The notes: generated from the letters alone by a model not told the origin. A stretch of DNA of 64,000 nucleotides from Chloroflexota bacterium (GCA_011523515.1 WTGO01000074.1:89229-153228), one strand, 5' to 3'. Counted from the first letter of the stretch, positions 18,911 to 27,941 are shown. Made by a program: numbers and translations.

Positions 18911-19333
18911 ATGGTTCGCATTCGCTTGCGCCGGCAAGGCTTGAAACGGCAACCGAGCTACCGTGTTGTTGTAACTGACCAGCGGAAGGCCCGTAACGGC
19001 AGCTACCTGGAAAACATCGGTCACTACAATCCGCGTACGCGCCCGGCCACCGAAATCATTGAAGAAGAACGAGCGCTGTACTGGCTCAGCGTCGGCGCCC
19101 AACCCAGCGATGCGGTGCGGCGTCTCTTGGAACATACCGGCACCTGGGGTCGCTTTGAGCGCTTGCGCGCCGGTGAAAGCATGGAAGAATTGGTGCAAGA
19201 GGCCGAAGCGAGTCGCGGCGAATTGCCCAGCCCGAAGACGAACTATCCTTCACCAGACGACGGCGAAAGCAAGATCAAAGCGCGGGAAGCCGCCCGTCTC
19301 TCAGAAACTGAATCCACGGACGGGAGTGACTAG
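18911..19333 (+). CDS. rpsP: 30S ribosomal protein S16
   Basis: 140-residue protein. The first 85 residues are standard S16 (MVRIRLRRQGLKRQPSYRVV, then YLENIGHYNPR and ALYWLSVGAQPSDAVRRLL). The last 55 residues are an acidic, polar tail absent from the shortest homologues. It is preceded by a strong ribosome site, GAGGAGAAAA, and sits 22 nt after ffh. It is part of the small ribosomal subunit. Confidence 0.97.
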   Translation: MVRIRLRRQGLKRQPSYRVVVTDQRKARNGSYLENIGHYNPRTRPATEIIEEERALYWLSVGAQPSDAVRRLLEHTGTWGRFERLRAGESMEELVQEAEASRGELPSPKTNYPSPDDGESKIKAREAARLSETESTDGSD

Positions 19334-19343
19334 GTTTTAGCCT

Positions 19344-19595
19344 ATGGCTGAAGAACAGCTGGTCCAATACATCGCCGAGAATCTCGTAAATTCGCCCGAC
19401 GAAGTTAGCGTCACAACCAAGGAAACCGGTCGCAGCGTGGTGATCGAACTCTCCGTGGCGCCGGACGATATGGGGCGCATCATCGGGCGCAGCGGACGCG
19501 TTGCCAACTCAATACGCTCCCTACTGCGCGCCGTGTCTTCGCCCGACGATCGCGGACGCGACCGCCGCCGGCGCGTCATCCTTGAAATCGAATAA
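19344..19595 (+). CDS. khpA: KH-domain RNA-binding protein KhpA
   Basis: 83-residue single KH domain with the GxxG loop in GRIIGRSGRVANSIRSLL (about 49-66). KhpA (YlqC) proteins bind RNA and, in some bacteria, act with KhpB in cell-elongation control. ATG 19344 lies 10 nt after rpsP and 6 nt before rimM, the usual conserved gene order. Confidence 0.93.
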   Translation: MAEEQLVQYIAENLVNSPDEVSVTTKETGRSVVIELSVAPDDMGRIIGRSGRVANSIRSLLRAVSSPDDRGRDRRRRVILEIE

Positions 19596-19601
19596 TTCCC
19601 G

Positions 19602-20132
19602 GTGCCGCTCGACTTACCTCAATATCTCGTTGTAGGAGAAGTTCTGCGCCCGCACGGGGTGCGTGGCGAAGTGCGCGTGCGCGTCCTAACCGAGAATCGC
19701 GATCAATTGCTCGATCTCGATTACGTATACTTGGCTGATTCTCCGGAAGATGAGCGTATAGTCCGTTTAGACCTCAGCCAAGTACGCTTCAACAAGACCT
19801 ATGCCCTGTTGAGCCTGGCGGGCTGCAGCAGCCGTGATGACGCCGAGCAGTTGCGCTCGAAGCTGGTCATGATAGACACTGAGCAGGCTGTCCCGCTGGA
19901 CGGCGAACAGTACTATCTCTTCCAGCTGATAGGCTTACAGGTAGTCTGCGACGGCGAGAAAATCGGCCAGGTCAAAGAGGTGTTGCAGACCGGCGCCAAC
20001 GATGTCTATATCGTCGACAGCCCGGCACATGGAGAACTGCTGCTGCCGGCGCACGAAGAATCGATCGTCAGCATAGACTTTGAATCCCAGGTCATCACGA
20101 TGGCCTTGCCTGACGGCTTGATCCCGGACTGA
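19602..20132 (+). CDS. rimM: 16S rRNA processing protein RimM
   Basis: 176-residue ribosome maturation factor. The N-terminal RimM domain has VVGEVLRPHGVRGEVRVRVL (residues 8-27), and a C-terminal PRC-barrel contains DGEQYYLFQLIGLQV. It binds S19 and helps the 30S head mature. Start is GTG at 19602, 6 nt after khpA. trmD, which often follows rimM, is absent here; dprA comes next from its own promoter. Confidence 0.95.
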   Translation: MPLDLPQYLVVGEVLRPHGVRGEVRVRVLTENRDQLLDLDYVYLADSPEDERIVRLDLSQVRFNKTYALLSLAGCSSRDDAEQLRSKLVMIDTEQAVPLDGEQYYLFQLIGLQVVCDGEKIGQVKEVLQTGANDVYIVDSPAHGELLLPAHEESIVSIDFESQVITMALPDGLIPD

Positions 20133-20149
20133 GCCATCCCCCGACAAGC

Positions 20150-20179
20150 TTGACAATAAACTTTCGCTGCTGATATGCT
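20150..20179 (+). promoter_or_regulatory. Sigma-70-type promoter for dprA (TTGACA-18-TATGCT)
   Basis: TTGACA at 20150-20155 and TATGCT at 20174-20179, 18 nt apart, form the best-matching promoter in the window. Predicted start is near 20186. The ATG at 20175 lies inside the -10 box and therefore cannot be the dprA start; the in-frame ATG at 20211 can. Confidence 0.65.
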
Positions 20180-20210
20180 GAACGCGTTGACGCTTCATTT
20201 ATGGACCCTT

Positions 20211-21308
20211 ATGCCGTCAAACCACCATCAACAGTATTGGCTGGGATTGCATCTCATCCCGAATTTTGGCGTCGCCACCTTGTCGCGGTTGTTAACGCAT
20301 TTCGACTCCGCGGAAGCGCTATGGCGCGAACCCGATTCGAGCCTCATGCGGCTTGACTTGCCAACGGTGCTTCTGGATCACTTCTGCGCGGCGCGCCGGA
20401 AGATCGATGTAAGGCGCGAAATGGATCGGGTCGCCCGCGCCAGCGCATCGCTCATCACCTTGGAAGACGAAGACTATCCCCGGCTCTTGCGCTCGCTGCC
20501 TGATCGACCGATCCTGCTGTATGTCCGCGGCTCACTCGGGCTTGGCGACGAAAGCTCGCTAGCTGTCGTGGGCACCCGCAAAGCCAGCCGCTACGGAAAG
20601 GACGTCGCTTTTCAGCTATCAGGTCAACTGGCGCGGCAAGGCGTCGCGATAGTCTCCGGCCTGGCGCACGGCGTTGATGCCGCGGCGCATCACGGCGCCC
20701 TGGACGCCGGCGGCAAAACGATTGCCGTCATGGCGACCGGCATCGACCGGGTCTATCCGCGTGAGAATACCGACCTGGCGGCGCAAATCGCTGCGAGCGG
20801 CGCTGTCATTACCGAGATGCCTTTGAAGTCCGCGCCCTTGGGCAAGAACTTCCCGCAGCGAAATCGCATCATCAGCGGGCTGTCACTGGGAGTTCTAGTC
20901 GCCGAAGCGCCCATTAAGAGCGGCGCTCTAAATACCGTTTCCCATGCCATTGATCAGGGCCGGGATGTTTTTGCAGTGCCGCACAATATCTATAGCCGGT
21001 CCGGTGGCGGCGGGAATATCCTGATCCAGGAAGGCGCCAAATTAGTTGCGAGCGCAGAAGATATTTTGGAGGAATTGCAGGTCTCCTTTATCAACGTAGA
21101 AACGCGCAGCCGCGCCCAAGAAATACAGCCAGCCAATGAAACTGAAGACGCCATCATGCAGCAGCTGAGCGCCGATCCCGTGCACGTTGATTTCATCGTG
21201 CGTCAGACTGAATTGCCCACGGCCACCGTTACCAGTACACTGACAATGCTGGAATTAAAGGGACTTGCCGAGAGCGCCGGACCTATGCAATACTGCCGTG
21301 CGCGATAA
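20211..21308 (+). CDS. dprA: DNA processing protein DprA (Smf)
   Basis: 365-residue DprA. A helical N-terminal region (YWLGLHLIPNFGVATLSRLL) precedes the Rossmann-like core with VVGTRKASRYGK, SGLAHGVDAAAH and FPQRNRIISGLSLGVLV, and a C-terminal winged helix (about 315-365) ends the protein. DprA protects incoming single-stranded DNA and loads RecA in transformation. The ATG at 20211 is chosen because the strong promoter at 20150-20179 starts transcription after the other ATG (20175). It is separated from rimM by the promoter, so it is its own unit, possibly with manC and topA. Confidence 0.96.
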   Translation: MPSNHHQQYWLGLHLIPNFGVATLSRLLTHFDSAEALWREPDSSLMRLDLPTVLLDHFCAARRKIDVRREMDRVARASASLITLEDEDYPRLLRSLPDRPILLYVRGSLGLGDESSLAVVGTRKASRYGKDVAFQLSGQLARQGVAIVSGLAHGVDAAAHHGALDAGGKTIAVMATGIDRVYPRENTDLAAQIAASGAVITEMPLKSAPLGKNFPQRNRIISGLSLGVLVAEAPIKSGALNTVSHAIDQGRDVFAVPHNIYSRSGGGGNILIQEGAKLVASAEDILEELQVSFINVETRSRAQEIQPANETEDAIMQQLSADPVHVDFIVRQTELPTATVTSTLTMLELKGLAESAGPMQYCRAR

Positions 21309-21331
21309 TCGCCGGACTGAGAGCCACCCAA

Positions 21332-22417
21332 ATGGACCACTACTACGCATTAATTGCCGCAGGCGGGCATGGCACCAGGCTGTGGCCCATGAGCCGCGCC
21401 AAAACACCGAAACAGATGCTGCCTTTGATCAACCAGGAGTCTATGTTTCGCACCAGCGTGGAGCGGATTCAATCCATCTTTCCGCCGGAAGACATCTTTG
21501 TTGTAACTGGTCGGGAACTGGCTGATGACCTGCGGGCTGAAGTCCCACAGCTTCCCCGCGACAACTTCATAGTTGAGCCCTATGCCAAGAATACCGCGCC
21601 GGCCCTGGCATTGGCACTGGCCACGATTCAAACGCGTGATCCCGAAGCCACTGTTGCCATATTGACCGCCGACCACCATATCGCTCAGCGGCCGAAATTC
21701 TGCCAAGTGCTGGAATCCGCCTGGCAAGTCGCGCAGGAGGGCTATATCGTCACCCTGGGCATCGCGCCGTCCTATCCCGCCACCGGATACGGCTACATCG
21801 AACAGGGCGCGCCCTTGGGTGACTACAACGATTTCGCCGTCTATCACTCCAAACGATTTACCGAAAAACCGGATATCGTTCGGGCAACTCAGTTTTTGGC
21901 CTCTGGACTCTACAGTTGGAATTCCGGTATGTTCATCTGGCGGGTCGACCGCGCAATGAAAGACCTGGAGCGCTATCAGCCGGCCGTCTACGCCATGTGC
22001 TCCTACCTGCAGACGGCCGTCGGCACGCCGGAGTACGAAGCGAAACTCAACGATATCTGGGAGACAATGCCGAAGCTGTCGATCGACTTCGCGGTCATGG
22101 AAAAAACGGACAATATTGCCGTCATCCCGATCGACATCGGCTGGAGCGATGTCGGCTCATGGGCATCGCTCTACGATATCCTGCCGCAAGACAATTTTGG
22201 CAACTGCATCAAAGGAGAGGCCAGCGATATTAGGGTGATCCTTGACACGCGTGATACGCTGGTGTTCAGTGATCGCCTGACGGTGGCGATAGGCGTCGAA
22301 GACATGGTCGTCGTAGATACCGACGACGTGCTGCTGATCTGTCACAAAGATCGTACCCAGGATGTAAAGCAGGTAGTGACTTACTTGCGCGAAAATGGAA
22401 ACGACGATTATCTCTAA
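21332..22417 (+). CDS. manC: Mannose-1-phosphate guanylyltransferase
   Basis: 361-residue nucleotidyltransferase that makes GDP-mannose from mannose-1-phosphate and GTP. The N-terminal signature is GGHGTRLWPMSRAKTPKQ, with ILTADHHI and RFTEKPD further on. It lacks the extra C-terminal isomerase domain of long ManC/AlgA forms, so it is single-function. It lies 23 nt after dprA and 29 nt before topA, an unusual place for a sugar-nucleotide gene; the product may feed the glycosyltransferases at 57.6-61.1 kb (inference). Confidence 0.93.
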   Translation: MDHYYALIAAGGHGTRLWPMSRAKTPKQMLPLINQESMFRTSVERIQSIFPPEDIFVVTGRELADDLRAEVPQLPRDNFIVEPYAKNTAPALALALATIQTRDPEATVAILTADHHIAQRPKFCQVLESAWQVAQEGYIVTLGIAPSYPATGYGYIEQGAPLGDYNDFAVYHSKRFTEKPDIVRATQFLASGLYSWNSGMFIWRVDRAMKDLERYQPAVYAMCSYLQTAVGTPEYEAKLNDIWETMPKLSIDFAVMEKTDNIAVIPIDIGWSDVGSWASLYDILPQDNFGNCIKGEASDIRVILDTRDTLVFSDRLTVAIGVEDMVVVDTDDVLLICHKDRTQDVKQVVTYLRENGNDDYL

Positions 22418-22446
22418 CACTGACGACGCAAGGATGAGGACCAAAC

Positions 22447-24846
22447 ATGGCTGACGACATCGTACAATCGCATCAAGCCTATTGCTTCAAGTGTCGAACG
22501 AAGCGGGAGATGCTGCATCCTCAAGCGATATACAACAAGGCCGGCGCGCCCGCCACAAGCGGGGAATGCCCCGAATGCGGCACCAAGATGTATCGCACCG
22601 GCCGCACCCCCGCTCACGAGGGCATCCCGAAACCGGAAATCACCAAACGTCCTGCTCGCAAGAAGTCCAAGTCGAAAGCCAAAGCGAAAAAGCGCTCGAA
22701 GTCGAATGGCGGACGCCCGGCAAGACGCGCCAAGATCGACCGCCTGGTCATCGTCGAATCGCCAGCCAAAGCGCGCAGTATCGGCGGATTCCTGGGTAAA
22801 GGCTACACAGTCCTGTCCTCCGTCGGTCATGTTCGCGACCTGCTCAAGAGCCGGCTGTCAGTTGACGTCGATAACAATTTCGAACCCGAGTATCGTGTAC
22901 CTAACGAAAAGCGAGCTCTTGTCAAAGAACTCAAGGCGGCGGCCGAAGTCGCGGAAGAGATTTTCCTGGCGACTGACCCGGACCGCGAGGGTGAGGCCAT
23001 CGCCTGGCATCTGATCGCGGCCGCTGAAATGCCTACCGCGCGCATTAAACGAGTAGTGTTCCATGAAATCACGGACGGCGCCGTTGCCGATGCCTTCGCT
23101 CACCCGCGCGCTATCAACACTGATCTCGTGAATGCGCAGCAAGCCCGCCGAATCCTCGACCGGCTGGTTGGCTATCAGGTATCACAATTGCTGTGGTCCA
23201 AAGTACGCAATGGACTGTCGGCCGGCCGCGTACAAAGCATCGCCCTGCGCCTGGTGGTCGAACGCGAAGATGAGATCGCCGCGTTCAATCCGCGCGAATA
23301 CTGGACCATTGATGCGGCCCTTGCCAAACAGGGCCAGCGTGCAGACAGCGGAAGCTTCACTGCTAGCCTGGTGCAGATCGACGATCTCAACGTGACCTTT
23401 GATACAAAAAAGGATGACCCGCCCGCCCTCGACAGCGAAGCCACGGTTCAGCCTCATCTGGAGACGCTGCGTCGAAGCAAATTCAGAGTCAACGCGGTGA
23501 AACGCGGCACGCGCAAGAGCAAACCTTCGGCCCCATTCACCACCAGTACGTTGCAGCAAGCCGCTTCCAATCGCCGCGGCTTTGGCGCGAGCCGCACCAT
23601 GCGCGTTGCGCAGCAGCTTTACGAGGGTATTGATATCGGCCAGAACAGTTCGGTCGGTCTTATCACCTACATGCGTACGGACAGTGTCCAAGTTTCCAAG
23701 GACGCCCAATCCCAAGCGCGAAAATTCGTGAAATCAAAGTACGGCGCCGACTACCTGCCGGATAAACCTCCAACGTACAAGACACGCTCAAAGAGCGCGC
23801 AAGAGGCCCACGAAGCGATCCGACCGACCAGCGTCAACAGAACCCCGGAGTCCCTGCGCGACCATCTGAACCGCGCGCAAATGCAGATTTACACCCTGAT
23901 ATGGAATCGATTTGTCGCCAGCCAGATGGCCCCGGCGATCTACGACACGCTCCGCATTGAAGTCAGTGCCGGCCGTAGCGCCGACGATATGCCGTACCTG
24001 TTTCGCGCGTCTGGCAGTCAACTGAAGTTTGCCGGACACCTTGCCGTCGGCGAAAAGGCCTCCAACCGCGGTGGCAACTTCAAGGACGAACAGCAGCAGC
24101 AATTCCCTGACCTCGCAAAAGGTGAATGGCTCGACCGGCGCCAAATCATTCCCGATCAGCACTTTACTCAGCCGCCGCCCCGATATAATGAAGCGAGCCT
24201 GATTCGCCAACTGGAAGAGAGAGGCATCGGCAGGCCCAGCACGTACGCGCCCACTGTAACCGTCATTCAAACGCGCGAATATGTCACCCAGGTCGACCGT
24301 CGCTTGCATCCCACCAAGACCGGTCGAGTGGTCTGCGAGCTTCTCACCGAATTCTTCCAAGAGGAGATGGACTACGCCTTCACCGCGAAAATGGAAAATC
24401 AGCTCGACGAGGTTTCCAAAGGCAAGCTGGATTGGCGTCCAATGCTTGACGAATTCTACCACCCCTTTGAAGCGCGCTTGGTGAACGCCCGCGAAAAAAT
24501 GCCCCGGCGCGATGTCTCAGAGAAGGTCGGACGCAACTGCCCAACTTGCCTTGAGGGCGAGCTAGTGGTCAAACACTCGCGCTACGGCAAGTTCATCGGC
24601 TGCTCCAATTATCCGGAATGCAAGCATACCGAACGCTTCTTGCAGCGAAAGGGCCTGCTCTGCCCCGAATGCGGCAGCGAGAGCCAGGGCGAAATTGTCG
24701 AGCGGCGCTCGCGCAAGGGCCGCGTATTCTTCGGCTGCAGCCGCTACCCCGATTGCGACTATACGACCTGGAAACTGCCCAGGAATCTCAAACCCATAGC
24801 GGCGGCACAAGAAAGTCAAGGCGAAAAGGAACCCGCCGTAGTCTAG
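22447..24846 (+). CDS. topA: DNA topoisomerase I with N-terminal zinc ribbon
   Basis: 799-residue type IA topoisomerase. It opens with a four-cysteine ribbon (C13, C16, C41, C44) like DUF5679, then a Lys/Arg-rich linker (about 70-98) and the TOPRIM domain starting VIVESPAKARSIGGFLGKG, with DPDREGEAIAWHL. The catalytic tyrosine is Y408 in GLITYMRTDS. Two C-terminal zinc ribbons follow (CPTCLEGE...CSNYPEC; CPECGSES...CSRYPDC). It relaxes negative supercoils through a 5'-phosphotyrosine. ATG 22447 has GGATGAGGA upstream. The N-terminal ribbon fusion is what I associate with Chloroflexota. Confidence 0.96.
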   Translation: MADDIVQSHQAYCFKCRTKREMLHPQAIYNKAGAPATSGECPECGTKMYRTGRTPAHEGIPKPEITKRPARKKSKSKAKAKKRSKSNGGRPARRAKIDRLVIVESPAKARSIGGFLGKGYTVLSSVGHVRDLLKSRLSVDVDNNFEPEYRVPNEKRALVKELKAAAEVAEEIFLATDPDREGEAIAWHLIAAAEMPTARIKRVVFHEITDGAVADAFAHPRAINTDLVNAQQARRILDRLVGYQVSQLLWSKVRNGLSAGRVQSIALRLVVEREDEIAAFNPREYWTIDAALAKQGQRADSGSFTASLVQIDDLNVTFDTKKDDPPALDSEATVQPHLETLRRSKFRVNAVKRGTRKSKPSAPFTTSTLQQAASNRRGFGASRTMRVAQQLYEGIDIGQNSSVGLITYMRTDSVQVSKDAQSQARKFVKSKYGADYLPDKPPTYKTRSKSAQEAHEAIRPTSVNRTPESLRDHLNRAQMQIYTLIWNRFVASQMAPAIYDTLRIEVSAGRSADDMPYLFRASGSQLKFAGHLAVGEKASNRGGNFKDEQQQQFPDLAKGEWLDRRQIIPDQHFTQPPPRYNEASLIRQLEERGIGRPSTYAPTVTVIQTREYVTQVDRRLHPTKTGRVVCELLTEFFQEEMDYAFTAKMENQLDEVSKGKLDWRPMLDEFYHPFEARLVNAREKMPRRDVSEKVGRNCPTCLEGELVVKHSRYGKFIGCSNYPECKHTERFLQRKGLLCPECGSESQGEIVERRSRKGRVFFGCSRYPDCDYTTWKLPRNLKPIAAAQESQGEKEPAVV

Positions 24847-24914
24847 TCTGGACGGCCTGTTCTTCGCAACCGCTGAGAAACACTCTCGCTCTGAAAAGTT
24901 GGCGCGCAACGCGT

Positions 24915-24943
24915 TTGTGGCGCTTTGTCAACTATCGTATACT
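24915..24943 (+). promoter_or_regulatory. Promoter TTGTGG-17-TATACT
   Basis: TTGTGG at 24915-24920 and TATACT at 24938-24943 are 17 nt apart, giving a leader of about 37 nt to the ATG at 24987. It is inside the 140-bp gap after topA. Confidence 0.5.
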
Positions 24944-24986
24944 TCATGGCAGGTATGAATATTTGAGACTCGAAAGGGCGCTTTTC

Positions 24987-26438
24987 ATGAGCCTTCAAGG
25001 TCGCATGTCTAATCACGCGCAATCGTCCGGAGCGCTCCACCCCAGTGAAACTGAAGCTGGCGGATTATCCAATCCATCTGCTGAAAACACCAGCGAACGA
25101 CCCGGCTCGCGCATTCAAAGCCTGGTGGCGTCCAGCCCAAAGCGCATGACGGTCGTACTTGTCATCCTGGGCATGGTATTGGGATTACTTACCGCCTACG
25201 TGATCATTCCAACTGAATTCACCGGCGCCTCGCCTCGCCACATGAGCCGGGAAGCGATCAAGCAGTGGGTGCGAATGGTCGCCGTGGGGCACTCTGAAGG
25301 CATCCATTATGACGACAGCAACGCTCTGCTTGTGTTGCAGCAGATTCCCAGTCCTCAGTCCGTGGTTGAAGGCTTGGCGGCCGATATTGAGGTTCCCGCC
25401 GCCGAGCGCGCCGCGCTGGAAGCATTGATGGAAATCCCCGGTTTCGCAAATCTTAACGGAGCGCTTGCGCCGCAAGACCCGGGCGTCGTGGGCAGTTCAC
25501 TTCAAGTGGCAGTTTCGCTGGCAGTGGTAGCGCTGGCAATCCCGATTCTTGTGATTGCCGGGCGCACCATTTTGCCAGCCGGCATTGGCGCCGCTTCCGT
25601 CAAGCGCGGTCGCGATCAATCGGCGGCCGAGAGCCCACCCCCAGCCGGACCCGCTTCTATGCCAATGGATCAATCGTATCAGGCTCAGAGTGAGGCTGCG
25701 CCGTCAGCCACCTGGGGCGATGACGAGACAGAAGAAAGCGGCACGATCCATCCCCAGTACGGCGTTCCCGTATTACGTGCTCTGTCTACCTACATAAAAG
25801 GGCGCAATCTGGATGATTCCTTCGCCATAGAGTTGGCGCCGGATGCCGGCAGCCAGTTCCTTGGCGAGTGTGGCATTTCAGCCGCGACGCAGATTGGCAA
25901 CGAGCTGCAGTCTGTTGAGTTTTGGGGCTTTGATATGGCATCGCAGGAGACGCTGACCAAGGTCTTTGCTGCGCCGGCAGCCCTGCATGATCCGGCTTTG
26001 CACGCTGCGGTAGCCAACCGCGTCAAAGACGCCTCCACTGACATCGTCGCGGTAGAACCCGGCGCGAGCTTGGTATTGGACAGTGGCGCCATCCATCTTC
26101 AGGCCAAAGTAAACGCTTTTGTCTGCAACTACGGCGGCGGAACGCCGAATAGCGGAATAGAGACCTTGCAAATCGAAATCCTGGCGTGGCACAAGCAAGC
26201 CATTGGCTCGAGTATGCCGGCGGGCGGTTATCCGGCTCCCGCCAATTCACCCTTCAACGAATACGCGGAGATGCATTTTGGTCCGCCCTCGGAAACGACG
26301 TCGCCGTCCCCGCCTCCCAGCGGCAGCATGAGTCCGCCCGCGGCCGGGTCCCACGGTACCACGCATGTGCCGAAGCGCCCGGAGGATGAAGAGGAAGATC
26401 CCTTTGGTGGAACGGGCAACTTTATGCCCTATTCATAG
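24987..26438 (+). CDS. Unknown two-helix membrane protein
   Basis: 483-residue protein that I do not recognise. A polar N-terminus (1-48) is followed by a membrane helix at about 55-73, an extracytoplasmic stretch of about 95 residues, and a second helix at about 170-195. Then comes a Pro/Ser linker and a compact domain (about 250-400, including FAIELAPDAGSQFLGECGIS) with a conserved-looking Cys. The tail is rich in Pro, Ser and Glu. The open frame extends upstream into topA, but the ATG at 24987 has AAAGGG and a promoter before it. It may be a membrane scaffold with a cytoplasmic C-terminal domain; no function is proposed. Confidence 0.7.
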   Translation: MSLQGRMSNHAQSSGALHPSETEAGGLSNPSAENTSERPGSRIQSLVASSPKRMTVVLVILGMVLGLLTAYVIIPTEFTGASPRHMSREAIKQWVRMVAVGHSEGIHYDDSNALLVLQQIPSPQSVVEGLAADIEVPAAERAALEALMEIPGFANLNGALAPQDPGVVGSSLQVAVSLAVVALAIPILVIAGRTILPAGIGAASVKRGRDQSAAESPPPAGPASMPMDQSYQAQSEAAPSATWGDDETEESGTIHPQYGVPVLRALSTYIKGRNLDDSFAIELAPDAGSQFLGECGISAATQIGNELQSVEFWGFDMASQETLTKVFAAPAALHDPALHAAVANRVKDASTDIVAVEPGASLVLDSGAIHLQAKVNAFVCNYGGGTPNSGIETLQIEILAWHKQAIGSSMPAGGYPAPANSPFNEYAEMHFGPPSETTSPSPPPSGSMSPPAAGSHGTTHVPKRPEDEEEDPFGGTGNFMPYS

Positions 26439-26442
26439 CTGA

Positions 26443-26482
26443 CGGGCGATATGCCCGCTCGCCCGGTCGCTAGTCGCTAGCG
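26443..26482. other. Two small hairpins between convergent genes
   Basis: CGGGC-GATAT-GCCCG (26443-26457) and CGCTAG-TCG-CTAGCG (26468-26482) are perfect stems of 5 and 6 bp. The second encloses the greA stop codon. Neither has a T-run, so termination is only a guess. Confidence 0.3.
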
Positions 26483-26947
26483 GATCTCAATAATCTTGAA
26501 TTTCAGTTCGCCGTCCGGTGTGCTCACCGAGACCCTCTTACCAACCGTTTTTCCCAGTAGCGCGGACCCAATTGGACTCTTCTGCGAGATTTTGCGCTCG
26601 CGCGGATTCGCCTCGGCGCTGCCGACAATCCGGTATTCTTCGTTCTCACCGGTCCCGACTTCCTGGATAACGACGGTAGACCCGACGCGCACCTCATCGC
26701 TGGCGCCGGCGTTATCTACAATAATGGCATTCATCAGAACGGATTCGATATGCTGCACGCGCCCTTCCACGAAACCAAGCTGCTCCTTGGCGTTGTGGTA
26801 GTCGGCGTTCTCTTTCAAGTCCCCTTGGGCCACAGCGTCCTTTAACTTGCGCGCCAGGGCCGGGCGCCGCGTCTCAACCAGTTGCTTCAGCTCACGGCGC
26901 AGCGCGTCTTCGCCTTCTCTGGTTAGATAAGATTCTTCTGTTGCCAT
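26477..26947 (-). CDS. greA: Transcription elongation factor GreA
   Basis: 156-residue GreA. The N-terminal coiled coil carries the acidic tip GDLKENADYHNAKE (about 42-55) that stimulates RNA cleavage in paused polymerase, and the C-terminal FKBP-like domain ends VSTPDGELKFKIIEI. Length is standard. The start overlaps the end of the upstream metallo-beta-lactamase gene by 25 nt in another frame, so it is probably expressed from that gene's promoter. Confidence 0.97.
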   Translation of the reverse strand: MATEESYLTREGEDALRRELKQLVETRRPALARKLKDAVAQGDLKENADYHNAKEQLGFVEGRVQHIESVLMNAIIVDNAGASDEVRVGSTVVIQEVGTGENEEYRIVGSAEANPRERKISQKSPIGSALLGKTVGKRVSVSTPDGELKFKIIEIR

Positions 26948-27822
26948 TGCGTGTTTCCTTCATAATCGGGTGATGCCTCTTGTTCCGCCGGCATACATGA
27001 ACCAGACTTGCCACCATTCAGCAAGGCGCGAATGTTTTGCCGGTGCAGCTGCTGCACGACGCCATTTAAGAGGTCCTGGCTCTTGCCGCAAGCGTCCACG
27101 GGTATAGATTCTTCAATGTTCTCACGACCTTCTTCCATGGCCTTTTCCACCGCCTCGGCCAAACGGCGCAGATATTCCAGATCGCTGGCGATTTTCTCCG
27201 GCGCCTCGCCACGCAATATGATATCGCCGTGACCTTGCACGATATTCTCGTATTCTTGATCCAGCAATAGCCTCAGCGACTCTTCGAAATCGTCGAAACT
27301 ACCATCCACAAAATACGGAATCGGCATTACGGTATCCGCCGCAAAGAGAATGTCTTCGCCGTTAACCAGGCATACAATGGAATCCGGACTGTGGCCAGGG
27401 CTTGAGCGCAGTGTGAATCGAAACTCGCCCAGTTCCAACGACATTTGCCCCTCGAATGTGATCTCGGGAATGACGAGTTCCACCGTATCGAATTCAGGCG
27501 AACGCTCTTTCAGCCGTTCCAGGCCCTCGCGGCCGCGCGTCGCCAGCATCTCTGCGCACAGCCGGTGAGACACGACCTGTGCTTCCGGGAAAAAACAGGT
27601 GCCGGTCGTGTGATCGGCATGAAAATGCGTATTGACGACGTAGCGTACGCCTGACCGCAATCCCGATTCGACGTATCGACGAATGCGCAAGGTCTCCTCG
27701 GGATAGAGCAAGGTGTCGATGAGCACAGCGCCGTCGCTCGTCACAATCAAGCCGGCCGTAACCTGGGCATACTGGCCGCTGCGGAATACAAATACCTTGT
27801 CCGTGATGCGTTCGCGCTGCAT
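26923..27822 (-). CDS. Metallo-beta-lactamase fold hydrolase
   Basis: 299-residue metallohydrolase with HFHADH at 66-71, SSPGHSPDS, FAADTVM and VQGHGD as further metal-site segments. It resembles the subclass B3/quinoprotein-linked group, but the substrate is unknown. It lies upstream of greA and overlaps it by 25 nt. A promoter (TTGATT-17-TATACT) is present upstream at 27870-27898. The C-terminal 60 residues are polar and outside the usual fold. Confidence 0.88.
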   Translation of the reverse strand: MQRERITDKVFVFRSGQYAQVTAGLIVTSDGAVLIDTLLYPEETLRIRRYVESGLRSGVRYVVNTHFHADHTTGTCFFPEAQVVSHRLCAEMLATRGREGLERLKERSPEFDTVELVIPEITFEGQMSLELGEFRFTLRSSPGHSPDSIVCLVNGEDILFAADTVMPIPYFVDGSFDDFEESLRLLLDQEYENIVQGHGDIILRGEAPEKIASDLEYLRRLAEAVEKAMEEGRENIEESIPVDACGKSQDLLNGVVQQLHRQNIRALLNGGKSGSCMPAEQEASPDYEGNTQWQQKNLI

Positions 27823-27869
27823 GCGAATCGTGGGTCACCAAACTGAGCGAAAGGGATTGAATCACAGCG

Positions 27870-27898
27870 AGTATAGACAGCGACCAGTCGGAAATCAA
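27870..27898 (-). promoter_or_regulatory. Promoter TTGATT-17-TATACT for the MBL-greA unit
   Basis: On the minus strand, TTGATT (27898-27893) and TATACT (27875-27870) are 17 nt apart. The predicted start is about 41 nt before the gene at 27822. It diverges from the promoter at 27942. Confidence 0.6.
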
Positions 27899-27941
27899 GA
27901 CGACATCGCGCCGCCGACTTTGCGCCCCGAGGACTTGTCTG

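Noticed and set aside
24618..24986. Upstream extension of the unknown membrane protein into topA
   Set aside because: The topA frame is certain there, and a promoter plus ribosome site precede the ATG at 24987.
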